This document shows, piece by piece, positions 16,015 through 23,895 of a stretch of DNA of 64,000 bases (position 1 is the stretch's first letter; each line of letters begins with the position of its first letter). This DNA is from Fusobacterium ulcerans. GTDB lineage: Bacteria; Fusobacteriota; Fusobacteriia; Fusobacteriales; Fusobacteriaceae. Made by a program: the position numbers and the translations under genes. The DNA lies in NCBI RefSeq assembly GCF_003019675.1, contig NZ_CP028105.1, positions 2,806,282 through 2,870,281 on the forward strand. Direction: 5' to 3'. The notes beneath the pieces are model-generated. The model searched no databases and was not told the origin of the DNA. It was given only the letters and a program-made list of their open reading frames with translations.

Positions 16015-16995
16015 ATGCAGAAAAAATTGAATTTAGCTAATTTTCCAACTAAGATAGAGAAACTAGAAAAAATTTCAAAAGATTCAGGAGTAAATATTTA
16101 TCTAAAAAGAGATGATCAAACAGGATCAGAAATATCTGGGAACAAAATCAGAAAATTAGAATATTCTATATATGAAGCAATAGAAAACGGCTGCGATACA
16201 TTGATTACTTGCGGAGGGATACAATCTAATCATGCGAGAGCAACAGCAGCAGCTGGAATAAAACTTGGGATGAGAGCAATACTTGTATTGAGATCAGATG
16301 AAACACCAGAACTTGAAGGAAACTATTTCTTAGATAAAGTAATAGGTGCAGATGTAAGAATAATATCAAGTGATGACTACAGAGAGAGAAGAGCTGAAAT
16401 TATGAAAGAGATTAAGGCTGAATCTAATGCTGAAGGTCACAAAGCATATATAATTCCAGAAGGAGCATCTAATGGAATAGGAAGTCTTGGATATTATTCA
16501 GCTATGGAAGAAATCAAAGAGCAGGAAAAGGAGCTTGGTATAAAGTTTGACAGAATAGTTGCAGCTGTAGGTTCTGGAGGAACTTATGCAGGACTTTGCA
16601 TGGGAAATGCTGAATTTTTTAATGGAGAGAAAAAAATTACAGGATTTAATGTATGTGATGATGCAGAGTTCTTCAAAAAAAGATCTGAGGAAATAATAGA
16701 GGAAGCTCAAAAATATTTAGACAAGAGTATCATTGTAAAAGCAGAAGATATGGATATAATTGATGGATATGTAGGGATAGGCTATGCACAAAGCAGACCT
16801 GAAGAATTAGAGTTTATTCAAAAGACTGCTAAAAAAGAAGGGGTAATATTTGACCCAGTGTATACTGGAAAAGCTATGTATGGAATGATGAACGAAATAG
16901 AAAAAGGAACTTTTGCAAAAGGTGAAAATGTACTTTTCATTCATACAGGTGGCTTATTTGGAATATTTTCTAAAAGAGATCAGTTTAAATTTTAA
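16015..16995 (+). CDS. dcyD: D-cysteine desulfhydrase / ACC deaminase family (326 aa)
   Basis: A fold-type II PLP enzyme that converts D-cysteine to pyruvate, ammonia and H2S in its best-known members. Motifs: YLKRDDQTGSEISGNKIRKLEY (PLP Lys in GNKIRKLE, near residue 45; quoted in part), TCGGIQSNHARATAAAG near 69, and AVGSGGTYAGL near 183, the phosphate-binding loop. Length is normal. It could also act on other beta-substituted D-amino acids. It lies in the sigma-54 operon between the glutaredoxin-like and symporter genes, which supports sulfur amino-acid use as carbon, nitrogen or energy source. Confidence 0.85.
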   Translation: MQKKLNLANFPTKIEKLEKISKDSGVNIYLKRDDQTGSEISGNKIRKLEYSIYEAIENGCDTLITCGGIQSNHARATAAAGIKLGMRAILVLRSDETPELEGNYFLDKVIGADVRIISSDDYRERRAEIMKEIKAESNAEGHKAYIIPEGASNGIGSLGYYSAMEEIKEQEKELGIKFDRIVAAVGSGGTYAGLCMGNAEFFNGEKKITGFNVCDDAEFFKKRSEEIIEEAQKYLDKSIIVKAEDMDIIDGYVGIGYAQSRPEELEFIQKTAKKEGVIFDPVYTGKAMYGMMNEIEKGTFAKGENVLFIHTGGLFGIFSKRDQFKF

Positions 16996-17025
16996 AGTAT
17001 AAAACAGCACAAAAGGAGAAAGACA

Positions 17026-18264
17026 ATGGCAGAAAATAAGAAGAAAAGTGTGTGGGAAGCATATAGATTTTCCATTATATTAGTGGGAGCTATACTGATA
17101 GGAAGTTTAGTTGGAATAAAAATGGGACCTAAGGCAGTTATGTTCAAACCTTTAGGAGATCTTTTCATAAATGGTATGTTCATGGTAGTAGTACCATTGG
17201 TTTTTGTTACAATAAGTGGTTCAATATCAGCAATGAGTGATATGGCAAGATTAGGAAAAATTTTAAAAAGTCTTTTATTAGTATTTGTATCTACTGGAGC
17301 AGTAGCCGCTGTACTTGTATTGATTGTAGTAAATATTTTTCCACCAGCAAAAGGTGTAGTACTTAGTATGCCTGCTGCTGAAGCATTAAAACCATTTTCT
17401 ACAGGAGGTCAAATAGTATCTGCTCTTACAGTTACAGACTTCCCAGAACTTATATCGAGAAAAAATATGCTTCCATTAATACTATTCTCATTAGTATTTG
17501 GAATGTGTGTAAATTCAATAGGTGAAAAAGGAAAGATAATAGCTGGAGGACTTGAAGCGTTGTCAGAAGTTTTCCTAAAAATAATTGGATTATTAATGTA
17601 TTATGCACCTATCGGACTTGGAGCTTATTTTGCTGCCTTAGTAGGAGAGCACGGAAAAGAACTTCTTGGATCTTATGCAAGAGCATTGGCAATATACTAC
17701 CCTCTATGTTTTGTGTACATGGCTACAGCTTTCCCAGTATATGCATATATTTCTGGGGGAATGAGTGGAGTAAGAGCTTTAAAACATGTTATATCTCCAG
17801 CAATTACTGCTGTTGCTACTCAAAGTAGTATAGCGACTCTTCCAGTAAACTTAGAAGCTTGTGAAAATATAGGTGTACCAAAAGATATCAGAGAGATAGT
17901 ACTTCCAATAGGAGCTACTGCTCACATGGATGGAACTGTACTTAGTACTATATTAAAAATATCATTCCTGTTTGGAATATTCCAGATACCATTTGCAGGT
18001 GTAGGAACTTATGTAAGTGCAATAATGCTTGCAATAGCTGGTGGAGTAGTAATGTCAGGAGTGCCAGGTGGAGGACTTATTGGGGAAATGTTAATCGTAA
18101 CTATGTATGGATTCCCACCAGAAGCATTCCCTATCATAGCTACAATAGGATATCTTGTTGACCCTCCTGCTACAATGATAAATGCAAGTGGAGATACATT
18201 AGCATCTATGCTTGTAACTAGATTCGTAGAGGGAAAAGACTGGATGAAAAGAAACTTAGGATAA
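17026..18264 (+). CDS. Dicarboxylate/amino acid:cation symporter (DAACS, 412 aa)
   Basis: A sodium- or proton-coupled transporter with about eight membrane helices and re-entrant loops. Diagnostic motifs are TQSSIATLPVNLEA (HP1 serine-rich loop, near residue 265), GATAHMDGT (TM7 region, near 297) and SGVPGGGLIGEML (HP2, near 346). Family members carry glutamate, dicarboxylates, serine/threonine or cystine. Context with D-cysteine desulfhydrase and a glutaredoxin-like protein favours cystine or a cysteine-like substrate (TcyP-like), as an inference. AAGGAG precedes the ATG; last gene of the operon. Confidence 0.88.
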   Translation: MAENKKKSVWEAYRFSIILVGAILIGSLVGIKMGPKAVMFKPLGDLFINGMFMVVVPLVFVTISGSISAMSDMARLGKILKSLLLVFVSTGAVAAVLVLIVVNIFPPAKGVVLSMPAAEALKPFSTGGQIVSALTVTDFPELISRKNMLPLILFSLVFGMCVNSIGEKGKIIAGGLEALSEVFLKIIGLLMYYAPIGLGAYFAALVGEHGKELLGSYARALAIYYPLCFVYMATAFPVYAYISGGMSGVRALKHVISPAITAVATQSSIATLPVNLEACENIGVPKDIREIVLPIGATAHMDGTVLSTILKISFLFGIFQIPFAGVGTYVSAIMLAIAGGVVMSGVPGGGLIGEMLIVTMYGFPPEAFPIIATIGYLVDPPATMINASGDTLASMLVTRFVEGKDWMKRNLG

Positions 18265-18287
18265 TAGATATAGGTACCCTTAAATAT

Positions 18288-18320
18288 AGAGAGGCAGACA
18301 AAAGTTTGTCTCTCTTTTTG
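18288..18320 (+). terminator. Terminator of the D-cysteine operon
   Basis: AGAGAG-GC-AGACAAA pairs with TTTGTCT-CTCT over a two-base loop with a small bulge and runs into TTTTT. Confidence 0.7.
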
Positions 18321-18403
18321 TTTTGGGAGAAAATTTAAGAAATAAGTATTTTTCAAATTTTAATTTGAAAAAAGTTAAATTTTGTTACAAAAATTAAAAA
18401 TAA

Positions 18404-18432
18404 TTGAATTGTTTGAATAAAAATGATAAAAT
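18404..18432 (+). promoter_or_regulatory. Promoter of the ATPase/TOPRIM pair
   Basis: TTGAAT (18404-18409), 17 bases, TAAAAT (18427-18432) preceded by TGA (extended -10), 41 bases before the ATPase start. No operator-like repeat is evident, suggesting constitutive expression. Confidence 0.5.
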
Positions 18433-18473
18433 AAATGTGAGAAATTTATCTGAATATTGAAAGAGGTGGTTAT

Positions 18474-19850
18474 ATGGAAAGTGTAGTAAGATTGCTGGAA
18501 ATAAATATTCAAAATATAAAAAATGTAAAAAATGGAAAAGTTGAGCTGTTAAATAATAATATAAAAAAAAGTTTAAAATTGGAAGCTGGAGATGTATTGG
18601 GAATATATGGACAAAATGGCTCTGGGAAAACAGCAGTAGTAGATACTTTAGGAATATTAAAAACTATTTTAAGTGGAGATTCTTTAGAGAAATCTTTGAA
18701 GGAGTTAATTACTGTAGAAGAAAAAGAGTGTATATTATTTTTTAAATTTTATATAGAAACTTTAGAGAAAAAATATATTGTGGAGTATGAAATAACAATA
18801 GAAAAAATAGAAGAAAAAATTCAAATTTCTAATGAAGTTATAAAGTATATTCAATTTGTTGATGGAATATGGGAGAAAAAACAAACTTTAATAGAAGTTC
18901 CATATAACAAAGAAATCATTAAACCTAAAAATAGATTTAAAGATATACTTGCAAATAATGAACATAAAATAAATATTAAAGTGGCAGAAGGTATAGCAAG
19001 AAAACTAAATATTTCCTTTATTTTTTCTTCTGAAGCTAATGAAATAATGAGGAATATATATGATCCTAAGAATGATTTGTTAGTTATTCTTGATATCTTA
19101 AAAAAGTTTGGTAAAATGGATTTGTTTATTGTGTCGAATAAAGAGATAGGAATGATAACACTGAACTTATTGCTGCCATTAAAAATCAAAAGAAATGAAG
19201 CTGCTGGAAGTATTCCTATAAATATAGGGCAATCAGAAAATCTAATAATAAATGAAAAAATTTTTGAAGATGTTAAAGATACTATAAAAGAAATAAATAT
19301 AGTTTTAAAAACTATTATACCAGAACTTCAGCTGGAATTATTTGAACAAAGAAGAGAGCTGGCAAATGATAATGAAATAAATATTGTGGCAGAATTAATA
19401 GCAGTAAGAGATAAGAAGAAAATTCCTTTAAGAAATGAATCAGAAGGGATTAAAAGAATTGTGTCTATTTTAGGAGTCATAATAGCTGTATATCATGAAA
19501 AAAATATTTGCCTTGTAATAGATGAATTTGATTCTGGAATATTTGAATATCTGCTTGGAGAAATATTGGAAATTTTATCATCAGAAATTAAAGGACAGTT
19601 AATCTTTACTTCTCACAATCTTAGAATTCTAGAGAAAATAAATAAAGAAAGTATTTTATTTACTACTAGTAATCCTGAAAATAGATACATAAGATTTAAG
19701 TATTTAAAACCAAATAATAATTTAAGAGATATGTATCTTAGAGAACTTATAGTACAGGAACAGGAAGAAGAATTATATAAAGAAACTAATACCTATGATA
19801 TAAGAAGATCCCTTTATAAAGCTGGTGAGCTTAATGGCAAAAAGAGGTAA
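18474..19850 (+). CDS. ABC-type AAA ATPase of a two-gene system (458 aa)
   Basis: A soluble ABC/SMC-type ATPase of the AAA_15/AAA_21 kind. Visible: Walker A GQNGSGKT at residues 46-53, a signature-like RNESEGIKRI near 321-330, Walker B LVIDEFDSG near 346-354, and an H-loop FTSHNLRIL near 379. The middle is helical with no coiled-coil arm of SMC length. GAGGTGG precedes the ATG. The next gene encodes a TOPRIM-like protein and overlaps by 17 bases, so the two are translationally coupled. This is the architecture of OLD-, PARIS- and AbiL/RloAB-type defence pairs (family knowledge); assignment to one of these cannot be made here. Confidence 0.85.
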   Translation: MESVVRLLEINIQNIKNVKNGKVELLNNNIKKSLKLEAGDVLGIYGQNGSGKTAVVDTLGILKTILSGDSLEKSLKELITVEEKECILFFKFYIETLEKKYIVEYEITIEKIEEKIQISNEVIKYIQFVDGIWEKKQTLIEVPYNKEIIKPKNRFKDILANNEHKINIKVAEGIARKLNISFIFSSEANEIMRNIYDPKNDLLVILDILKKFGKMDLFIVSNKEIGMITLNLLLPLKIKRNEAAGSIPINIGQSENLIINEKIFEDVKDTIKEINIVLKTIIPELQLELFEQRRELANDNEINIVAELIAVRDKKKIPLRNESEGIKRIVSILGVIIAVYHEKNICLVIDEFDSGIFEYLLGEILEILSSEIKGQLIFTSHNLRILEKINKESILFTTSNPENRYIRFKYLKPNNNLRDMYLRELIVQEQEEELYKETNTYDIRRSLYKAGELNGKKR

Positions 19851-20523
19851 GAAAATAATATTATTTTTAGTTGAAGGAATGTCAGATATGGTATCTTTAG
19901 AGCTTATACAGAAATTAAATACTAGTAAAGATATTAAATTTCAGATTACCAGAGGGGATGTGACAACTAAACCTGGAATTAAAGTTCAAAATTGTATACT
20001 GAAAGTAAATGAAAATATATCAGATTTTTTGAGAGATTCTAAATTAAAAAAACAAGATATAATTTCTATTATTCACATTTTAGATACAGATGGAACCTAT
20101 ATTCCAGATGAAAATATAACTGCTGAATCTTCTTTGGCAGGATTTGTGTATACAACAGCAGGGATTAAAGGACCTACAATAGAAGCTGTATCAGAGAGAA
20201 ATAGAAGTAAAAAAGATGTACTGGAAAAATTATTAAATACTTCATCTATTCAAGGAATTCCATATAAATTATATTATATGTCTTGTAATTTAGAACATGT
20301 ATTGTATGATAAATTGGAAATAGTAAGTGATGATGAGAAAAGAAGTTTATCAAATGAATTTGCAGATAAATTCTATGGAAGAGAAAGAGAATTCATAGAA
20401 TTTATAAATAATCCGATTTTTAAAGTTGAAGGAGATTATAAAGGAACATGGGACTTTATAAAACAAGGTTTAAATTATGTAAATAGATATAGTAATTTCC
20501 ATTTATTTTTTGAAAATGATTAA
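19834..20523 (+). CDS. TOPRIM-like effector partner of the ATPase (229 aa)
   Basis: The fold looks TOPRIM-like: IILFLVEGMSDMVSLELIQ near residues 8-26 gives the acidic VEGxSD strand-turn, and IIHILDTDGTYIP near 89-101 gives the paired-Asp motif. A later PYKLYYMSCNLEHVLYDKL recalls the conserved Cys/His-type region of RloB-like proteins, though the resemblance is faint. An in-frame GTG at 19825 exists, but GGTGAG supports the ATG at 19834 (MAKRGKKI). Overlap with the ATPase gene implies coupled expression. Expected role: nuclease or RNA-targeting effector gated by the ATPase (inference). No membrane span or signal peptide. Confidence 0.78.
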   Translation: MAKRGKKIILFLVEGMSDMVSLELIQKLNTSKDIKFQITRGDVTTKPGIKVQNCILKVNENISDFLRDSKLKKQDIISIIHILDTDGTYIPDENITAESSLAGFVYTTAGIKGPTIEAVSERNRSKKDVLEKLLNTSSIQGIPYKLYYMSCNLEHVLYDKLEIVSDDEKRSLSNEFADKFYGREREFIEFINNPIFKVEGDYKGTWDFIKQGLNYVNRYSNFHLFFEND

Positions 20524-20532
20524 ATAATAATT

Positions 20533-20587
20533 GAGAGTAGCTCATAAGCTTAAAATTTAATTTAGCTTTTGAGAGACTCTTTTTTTA
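20533..20587 (+). terminator. Terminator of the ATPase/TOPRIM pair
   Basis: GAGAGT-A-GCTCA-T-AAGCT pairs with AGCTT-T-TGAG-AG-ACTCT and continues into TTTTTTT. Confidence 0.75.
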
Positions 20588-20784
20588 TTACAGAAAATTA
20601 AAAATATAAAAATTTAGAATAAAATGTTTTTTGAGCATGAAACTATATAATCTACAAGCATTTGACTTGAAATTATTATTGAAATAAGAATTCTATTCAT
20701 CCATATTTTCCAGTCAAATACTGGAGAATTAAGAATGCATATTTAATTTGAAAACTAGATTTAAAAAAAGATTTAAAAAACTTC

Positions 20785-20815
20785 TTGACTTAGAGTGAAC
20801 TCTAGGTGCTAGAAT
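20785..20815 (+). promoter_or_regulatory. MerR-family type promoter (19-bp spacer with palindrome)
   Basis: TTGACT (-35, 20785-20790) and TAGAAT (-10, 20810-20815) are separated by 19 bases, and the spacer contains the perfect dyad TAGAGT-GA-ACTCTA (20791-20804), extendable to nine-base arms with one mismatch (20788-20807). An overlong spacer filled by a dyad is the hallmark of promoters untwisted by MerR-family activators (established knowledge). Aldo/keto reductase genes are frequent targets of the AdhR/NmlR branch. No merR gene lies nearby. Confidence 0.8.
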
Positions 20816-20898
20816 TATAAAAAATAGAAAAAGAAATTTTAAAAACAGAGAAGATTTTAAATTATAAGATTGACATTTAGAGAAATAAGGAGGAAGAT

Positions 20899-21819
20899 AT
20901 GAAAAAGATTATACCTGCATTTATTTTATCAGCAGCAATGGGCTTAACAGCTTATGGTGCTTCAGAAGTTTTTATGACAAAGGATATAAGTTCAGAAGGA
21001 TTGATGAAAGTATATGAAGCATTAAACAAAAAACCTACAGGTAAAGTGGCAGTAAAAATAAGTACTGGAGAGCCGGGAGGACATAATTTTCTTTCTCCTG
21101 ATTTGATAAAAAAATTAGTGACAGATGTAAATGGAACGATAGTGGAATGTAATACAGCTTATGGGGGAAGCAGATCAACTACAGCTATGCATATGCAGGT
21201 GGCAAAAGATCATGGATTTACAGCTATAGCTCCTGTAGATATTCAAGATGCAGAAGGTTCAATCAGCCTTCCAGTAAAAAATGGAAAACATTTAACAGAG
21301 AATTTAGTAGGCTCTCATTTTAAAAATTATGATTCCTATATAGTGATTTCTCACTTTAAGGGACATGCTATGGGAGGATTTGGAGGAGCTATAAAAAATA
21401 TCTCTATTGGAATTGCTTCAGCTGAAGGAAAAGCTTTGATACACAGTGCAGGAAAAAGCAGAACGAACCCTTGGGGAGGAGCACAAGATCCATTTTTGGA
21501 GTCAATGGCTGAGGCAGCAAAAACTGTATCAGATGAACTAGGTGGAAATATGCTTTACATAAATGTAATGAACAGACTTTCGGTAGATTGTGATTGCAGC
21601 AGTAATCCAGCAGAACCAGATATGCACGATATAGGAATACTAGCTTCCTTTGATCCAGTAGCTTTAGATAAAGCATGTGTAGATCTCGTATATGCAGCAC
21701 CTGATGGAAAATCTCTGATAGAACGGATAGAATCAAGAAATGGAACTCTTACTTTAAAGTATGCAGAAGAAATAGAATTGGGAAGCCAGCAGTACAGTCT
21801 GGTGAATGTAGATAACTAG
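20899..21819 (+). CDS. Exported DUF362-family protein (306 aa)
   Basis: MKKIIPAFILSAAMGLTAYGASEV is a signal peptide with a plausible cleavage after YGA. The rest is a DUF362 domain: KISTGEPGGHNFLSPDLIKKLV, ECNTAYGGSRSTT, SHFKGHAMGGFGGAIKNISIGIAS and DPVALDKACVDLVY are typical conserved stretches (quoted in pieces). DUF362 proteins often carry ferredoxin motifs, but no CxxCxxC cluster is seen here. Function of the family is unclear. AGGAGG precedes the ATG. It shares the MerR-type promoter with the aldo/keto reductase 62 bases downstream. Confidence 0.85.
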   Translation: MKKIIPAFILSAAMGLTAYGASEVFMTKDISSEGLMKVYEALNKKPTGKVAVKISTGEPGGHNFLSPDLIKKLVTDVNGTIVECNTAYGGSRSTTAMHMQVAKDHGFTAIAPVDIQDAEGSISLPVKNGKHLTENLVGSHFKNYDSYIVISHFKGHAMGGFGGAIKNISIGIASAEGKALIHSAGKSRTNPWGGAQDPFLESMAEAAKTVSDELGGNMLYINVMNRLSVDCDCSSNPAEPDMHDIGILASFDPVALDKACVDLVYAAPDGKSLIERIESRNGTLTLKYAEEIELGSQQYSLVNVDN

Positions 21820-21881
21820 TGATAGATAAAATTCTTTAAAAGGTTGAAGTTAAAATATCAAGGATAAAAGGAGAGGTTAAT

Positions 21882-23003
21882 ATGGAACAAAAAAAATTAG
21901 GATTTGGATTTATGCGTTTACCATTATTAGATAAGGAAAACCTTGAAAGCATTGATTTTGAACAATTAAATAAGATGGTAGATAAGTTTTTAGAAAAAGG
22001 ATTTACTTACTTTGATACTGCATATATGTATCATAATTCTAAAAGCGAGATAGCATTGAGAGAAACTTTAGTAAAACGTCATGATAGAAATACATTCACA
22101 GTAGCTTCAAAATTGCCTACTATGATGTTAAAAGCTGAAGAGGATCTGGAAAGAATATTTAATGAACAGTTGGAAAAATGCGGAGTAGAATATTTTGATT
22201 ACTATCTTCTTCATAATCTAGGAGTAACAAATTATGAAACAGCTAAAAAATTTGATGCCTTTTCATTTGTTTTGAAGAAAAAGGCAGAGGGAAAAATCAA
22301 AAAAGTGGGATTTTCTTTCCACGATACAGCTAACCTATTAGATGAAATACTTACTGCAAATCCTGAAATGGAATTTGTACAGCTTCAGATTAATTATTTA
22401 GATTGGGAAACTGAAAGTATTCAGTCAAGAAGATGTTATGAAGTAGCTCAAAAACATAACAAGCCTGTAATTGTAATGGAGCCTGTAAAAGGTGGAGTTT
22501 TGGCAAATGTACCAGAAAAAGCAGAGAAAATGCTTAAAGAATATGCACCGGATATGTCAGTAGCATCTTGGGCTATTCGTTTTGCTGCCAGTCAAAAAGA
22601 TGTAATGATGGTATTGAGTGGAATGTCTGAAATGTCTCAGCTTGAAAACAATACAGACTATATGGCAGACTTCAAACCTTTTACACAAGAAGAGTATGAG
22701 TTAATAGATAATGTAGTTAAAATAATTTCTGAATCTATTGCTATACCATGTACAGCCTGTCAATATTGTGTAGAGGGATGTCCTAAAAATATAGCTATCC
22801 CAAGCTATTTCTCTCTATATAATAATGAAAAGCAGTCAATAGTAACTGGGACTTTTTCTTTACAGAAACTATATTATACAAATCTAAGTCAAAATCATGG
22901 AAAAGCTTCTGATTGCATAGAATGTAAAAAATGTGAAAAAGCTTGTCCTCAACATATTGAGATTGTAAAAGCTTTAAAAGATGTAGCAAAAGCTTTTGAA
23001 TAA
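21882..23003 (+). CDS. Aldo/keto reductase with C-terminal 4Fe-4S ferredoxin domain (373 aa)
   Basis: An AKR barrel (residues about 1-280) with [25 protein letters not shown] near residue 44 (catalytic Asp and Tyr), KLPTMM and [18 protein letters not shown]. The C-terminal region has [18 protein letters not shown] near 290 and [17 protein letters not shown] near 347, two Cys clusters that should bind [4Fe-4S]. This fusion is a known subfamily of anaerobes, presumably linking carbonyl reduction to ferredoxin. Likely substrates are reactive aldehydes. It follows the DUF362 gene in the MerR-type operon. Confidence 0.9.
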   Translation: MEQKKLGFGFMRLPLLDKENLESIDFEQLNKMVDKFLEKGFTYFDTAYMYHNSKSEIALRETLVKRHDRNTFTVASKLPTMMLKAEEDLERIFNEQLEKCGVEYFDYYLLHNLGVTNYETAKKFDAFSFVLKKKAEGKIKKVGFSFHDTANLLDEILTANPEMEFVQLQINYLDWETESIQSRRCYEVAQKHNKPVIVMEPVKGGVLANVPEKAEKMLKEYAPDMSVASWAIRFAASQKDVMMVLSGMSEMSQLENNTDYMADFKPFTQEEYELIDNVVKIISESIAIPCTACQYCVEGCPKNIAIPSYFSLYNNEKQSIVTGTFSLQKLYYTNLSQNHGKASDCIECKKCEKACPQHIEIVKALKDVAKAFE

Positions 23004-23148
23004 TTACTCATAAGGATGTTTTAAAATAGATTATTTAAAAGAGTAAAGACTTACTATATGAAATTAAGTAAATTTTAGATATTTTTTAATCTTCATATGG
23101 GAAATGATAAAAATCTTTTGTAAAAAAGTTTAGAAATAAGGAGATAAA

Positions 23149-23895
23149 ATGGAGACACATGAAATATTATCAAAATTAAAGGAAGATAAAATTTCCATAG
23201 AAGAAGCAGAGTTATTACTGCGTAGACAGCCTTTTGAAGAAATGGGATTTGCCAAGCTGGATACTCATAGGAAAATAAGATCAGGCTTTTCAGAGGTAAT
23301 TTTTTGCAGTGGAAAAACTGATGAACATCTTCTCCAGATATTTGGAAAACTATATGAGGAAGATGGGGAAGTTCTTGGAACAAGAACTTCAAAAGATCAG
23401 TATGATATGATAAAAAAAGTGTATCCAGAAACTGAATATGATGAAGTATCGCATATAATAAAAATTGAGAAAAAAGATAAAAAGAAAATAGGAAAAATAG
23501 TTGTCTGCTCTGCTGGGACAGCAGATATTTCAGTAGCAGAAGAAGCAGCTAAAACAGCAGAATTTTTTGGTTCAAATGTCATAAGACTATATGATGTTGG
23601 AGTGAGTGGAATACATAGACTTCTGTCAAAATTAGATATAATTCAAAGTGCAAACTGCATCATTGCAGTAGCTGGAATGGAAGGAGCTTTGGCAGGAGTT
23701 CTAGGGGGATTAGTAAATAAACCTGTAATAGCTGTTCCTACATCAATAGGATATGGAGCAAATATGAAAGGACTTTCAGCACTATTGACAATGATAAATT
23801 CATGCTCAAATGGAATAGCAGTAGTCAATATTGATAATGGATTTGGTGCTGGATATATAGCTACACAAATTAACAGACTAGGGGAGGGAAGATGA
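23149..23895 (+). CDS. larB: LarB, pyridinium-3,5-biscarboxylic acid mononucleotide synthase (248 aa)
   Basis: LarB carboxylates and hydrolyses nicotinic acid adenine dinucleotide in the first step of nickel-pincer nucleotide (NPN) synthesis. The C-terminal half resembles PurE: VVCSAGTADISVAEEAAKTAEFFG near residue 120 (quoted in part), DVGVSGIHRLL, AVAGMEGALAGVLGGLVNKPVIAVPTS in pieces, and YGANMKGLSALLTMINSCSNG. The N-terminal part includes GFSEVIFCSGKT. Length is as expected. It opens a six-gene operon with larC, larE and an ECF nickel transporter, and overlaps larC by four bases (ATGA). Confidence 0.93.
   Translation: METHEILSKLKEDKISIEEAELLLRRQPFEEMGFAKLDTHRKIRSGFSEVIFCSGKTDEHLLQIFGKLYEEDGEVLGTRTSKDQYDMIKKVYPETEYDEVSHIIKIEKKDKKKIGKIVVCSAGTADISVAEEAAKTAEFFGSNVIRLYDVGVSGIHRLLSKLDIIQSANCIIAVAGMEGALAGVLGGLVNKPVIAVPTSIGYGANMKGLSALLTMINSCSNGIAVVNIDNGFGAGYIATQINRLGEGR

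Larger units (their letters stand above)
20524..20898 (+). other. Intergenic region with terminator and MerR-type promoter
   Basis: The 375 bases hold the terminator at 20533-20587 and the promoter at 20785-20815. Between them (20590-20780) I see AT-rich sequence with a small CCAGT/ACTGG dyad near 20711 but no gene. The transcript leader from about 20822 to the start codon at 20899 is about 75 bases. Confidence 0.6.

Noticed and set aside
18474-20523. Naming the ATPase/TOPRIM pair as PARIS, OLD or AbiL outright
   Set aside because: Motif order fits the general architecture but I cannot see family-specific residues well enough to choose one.
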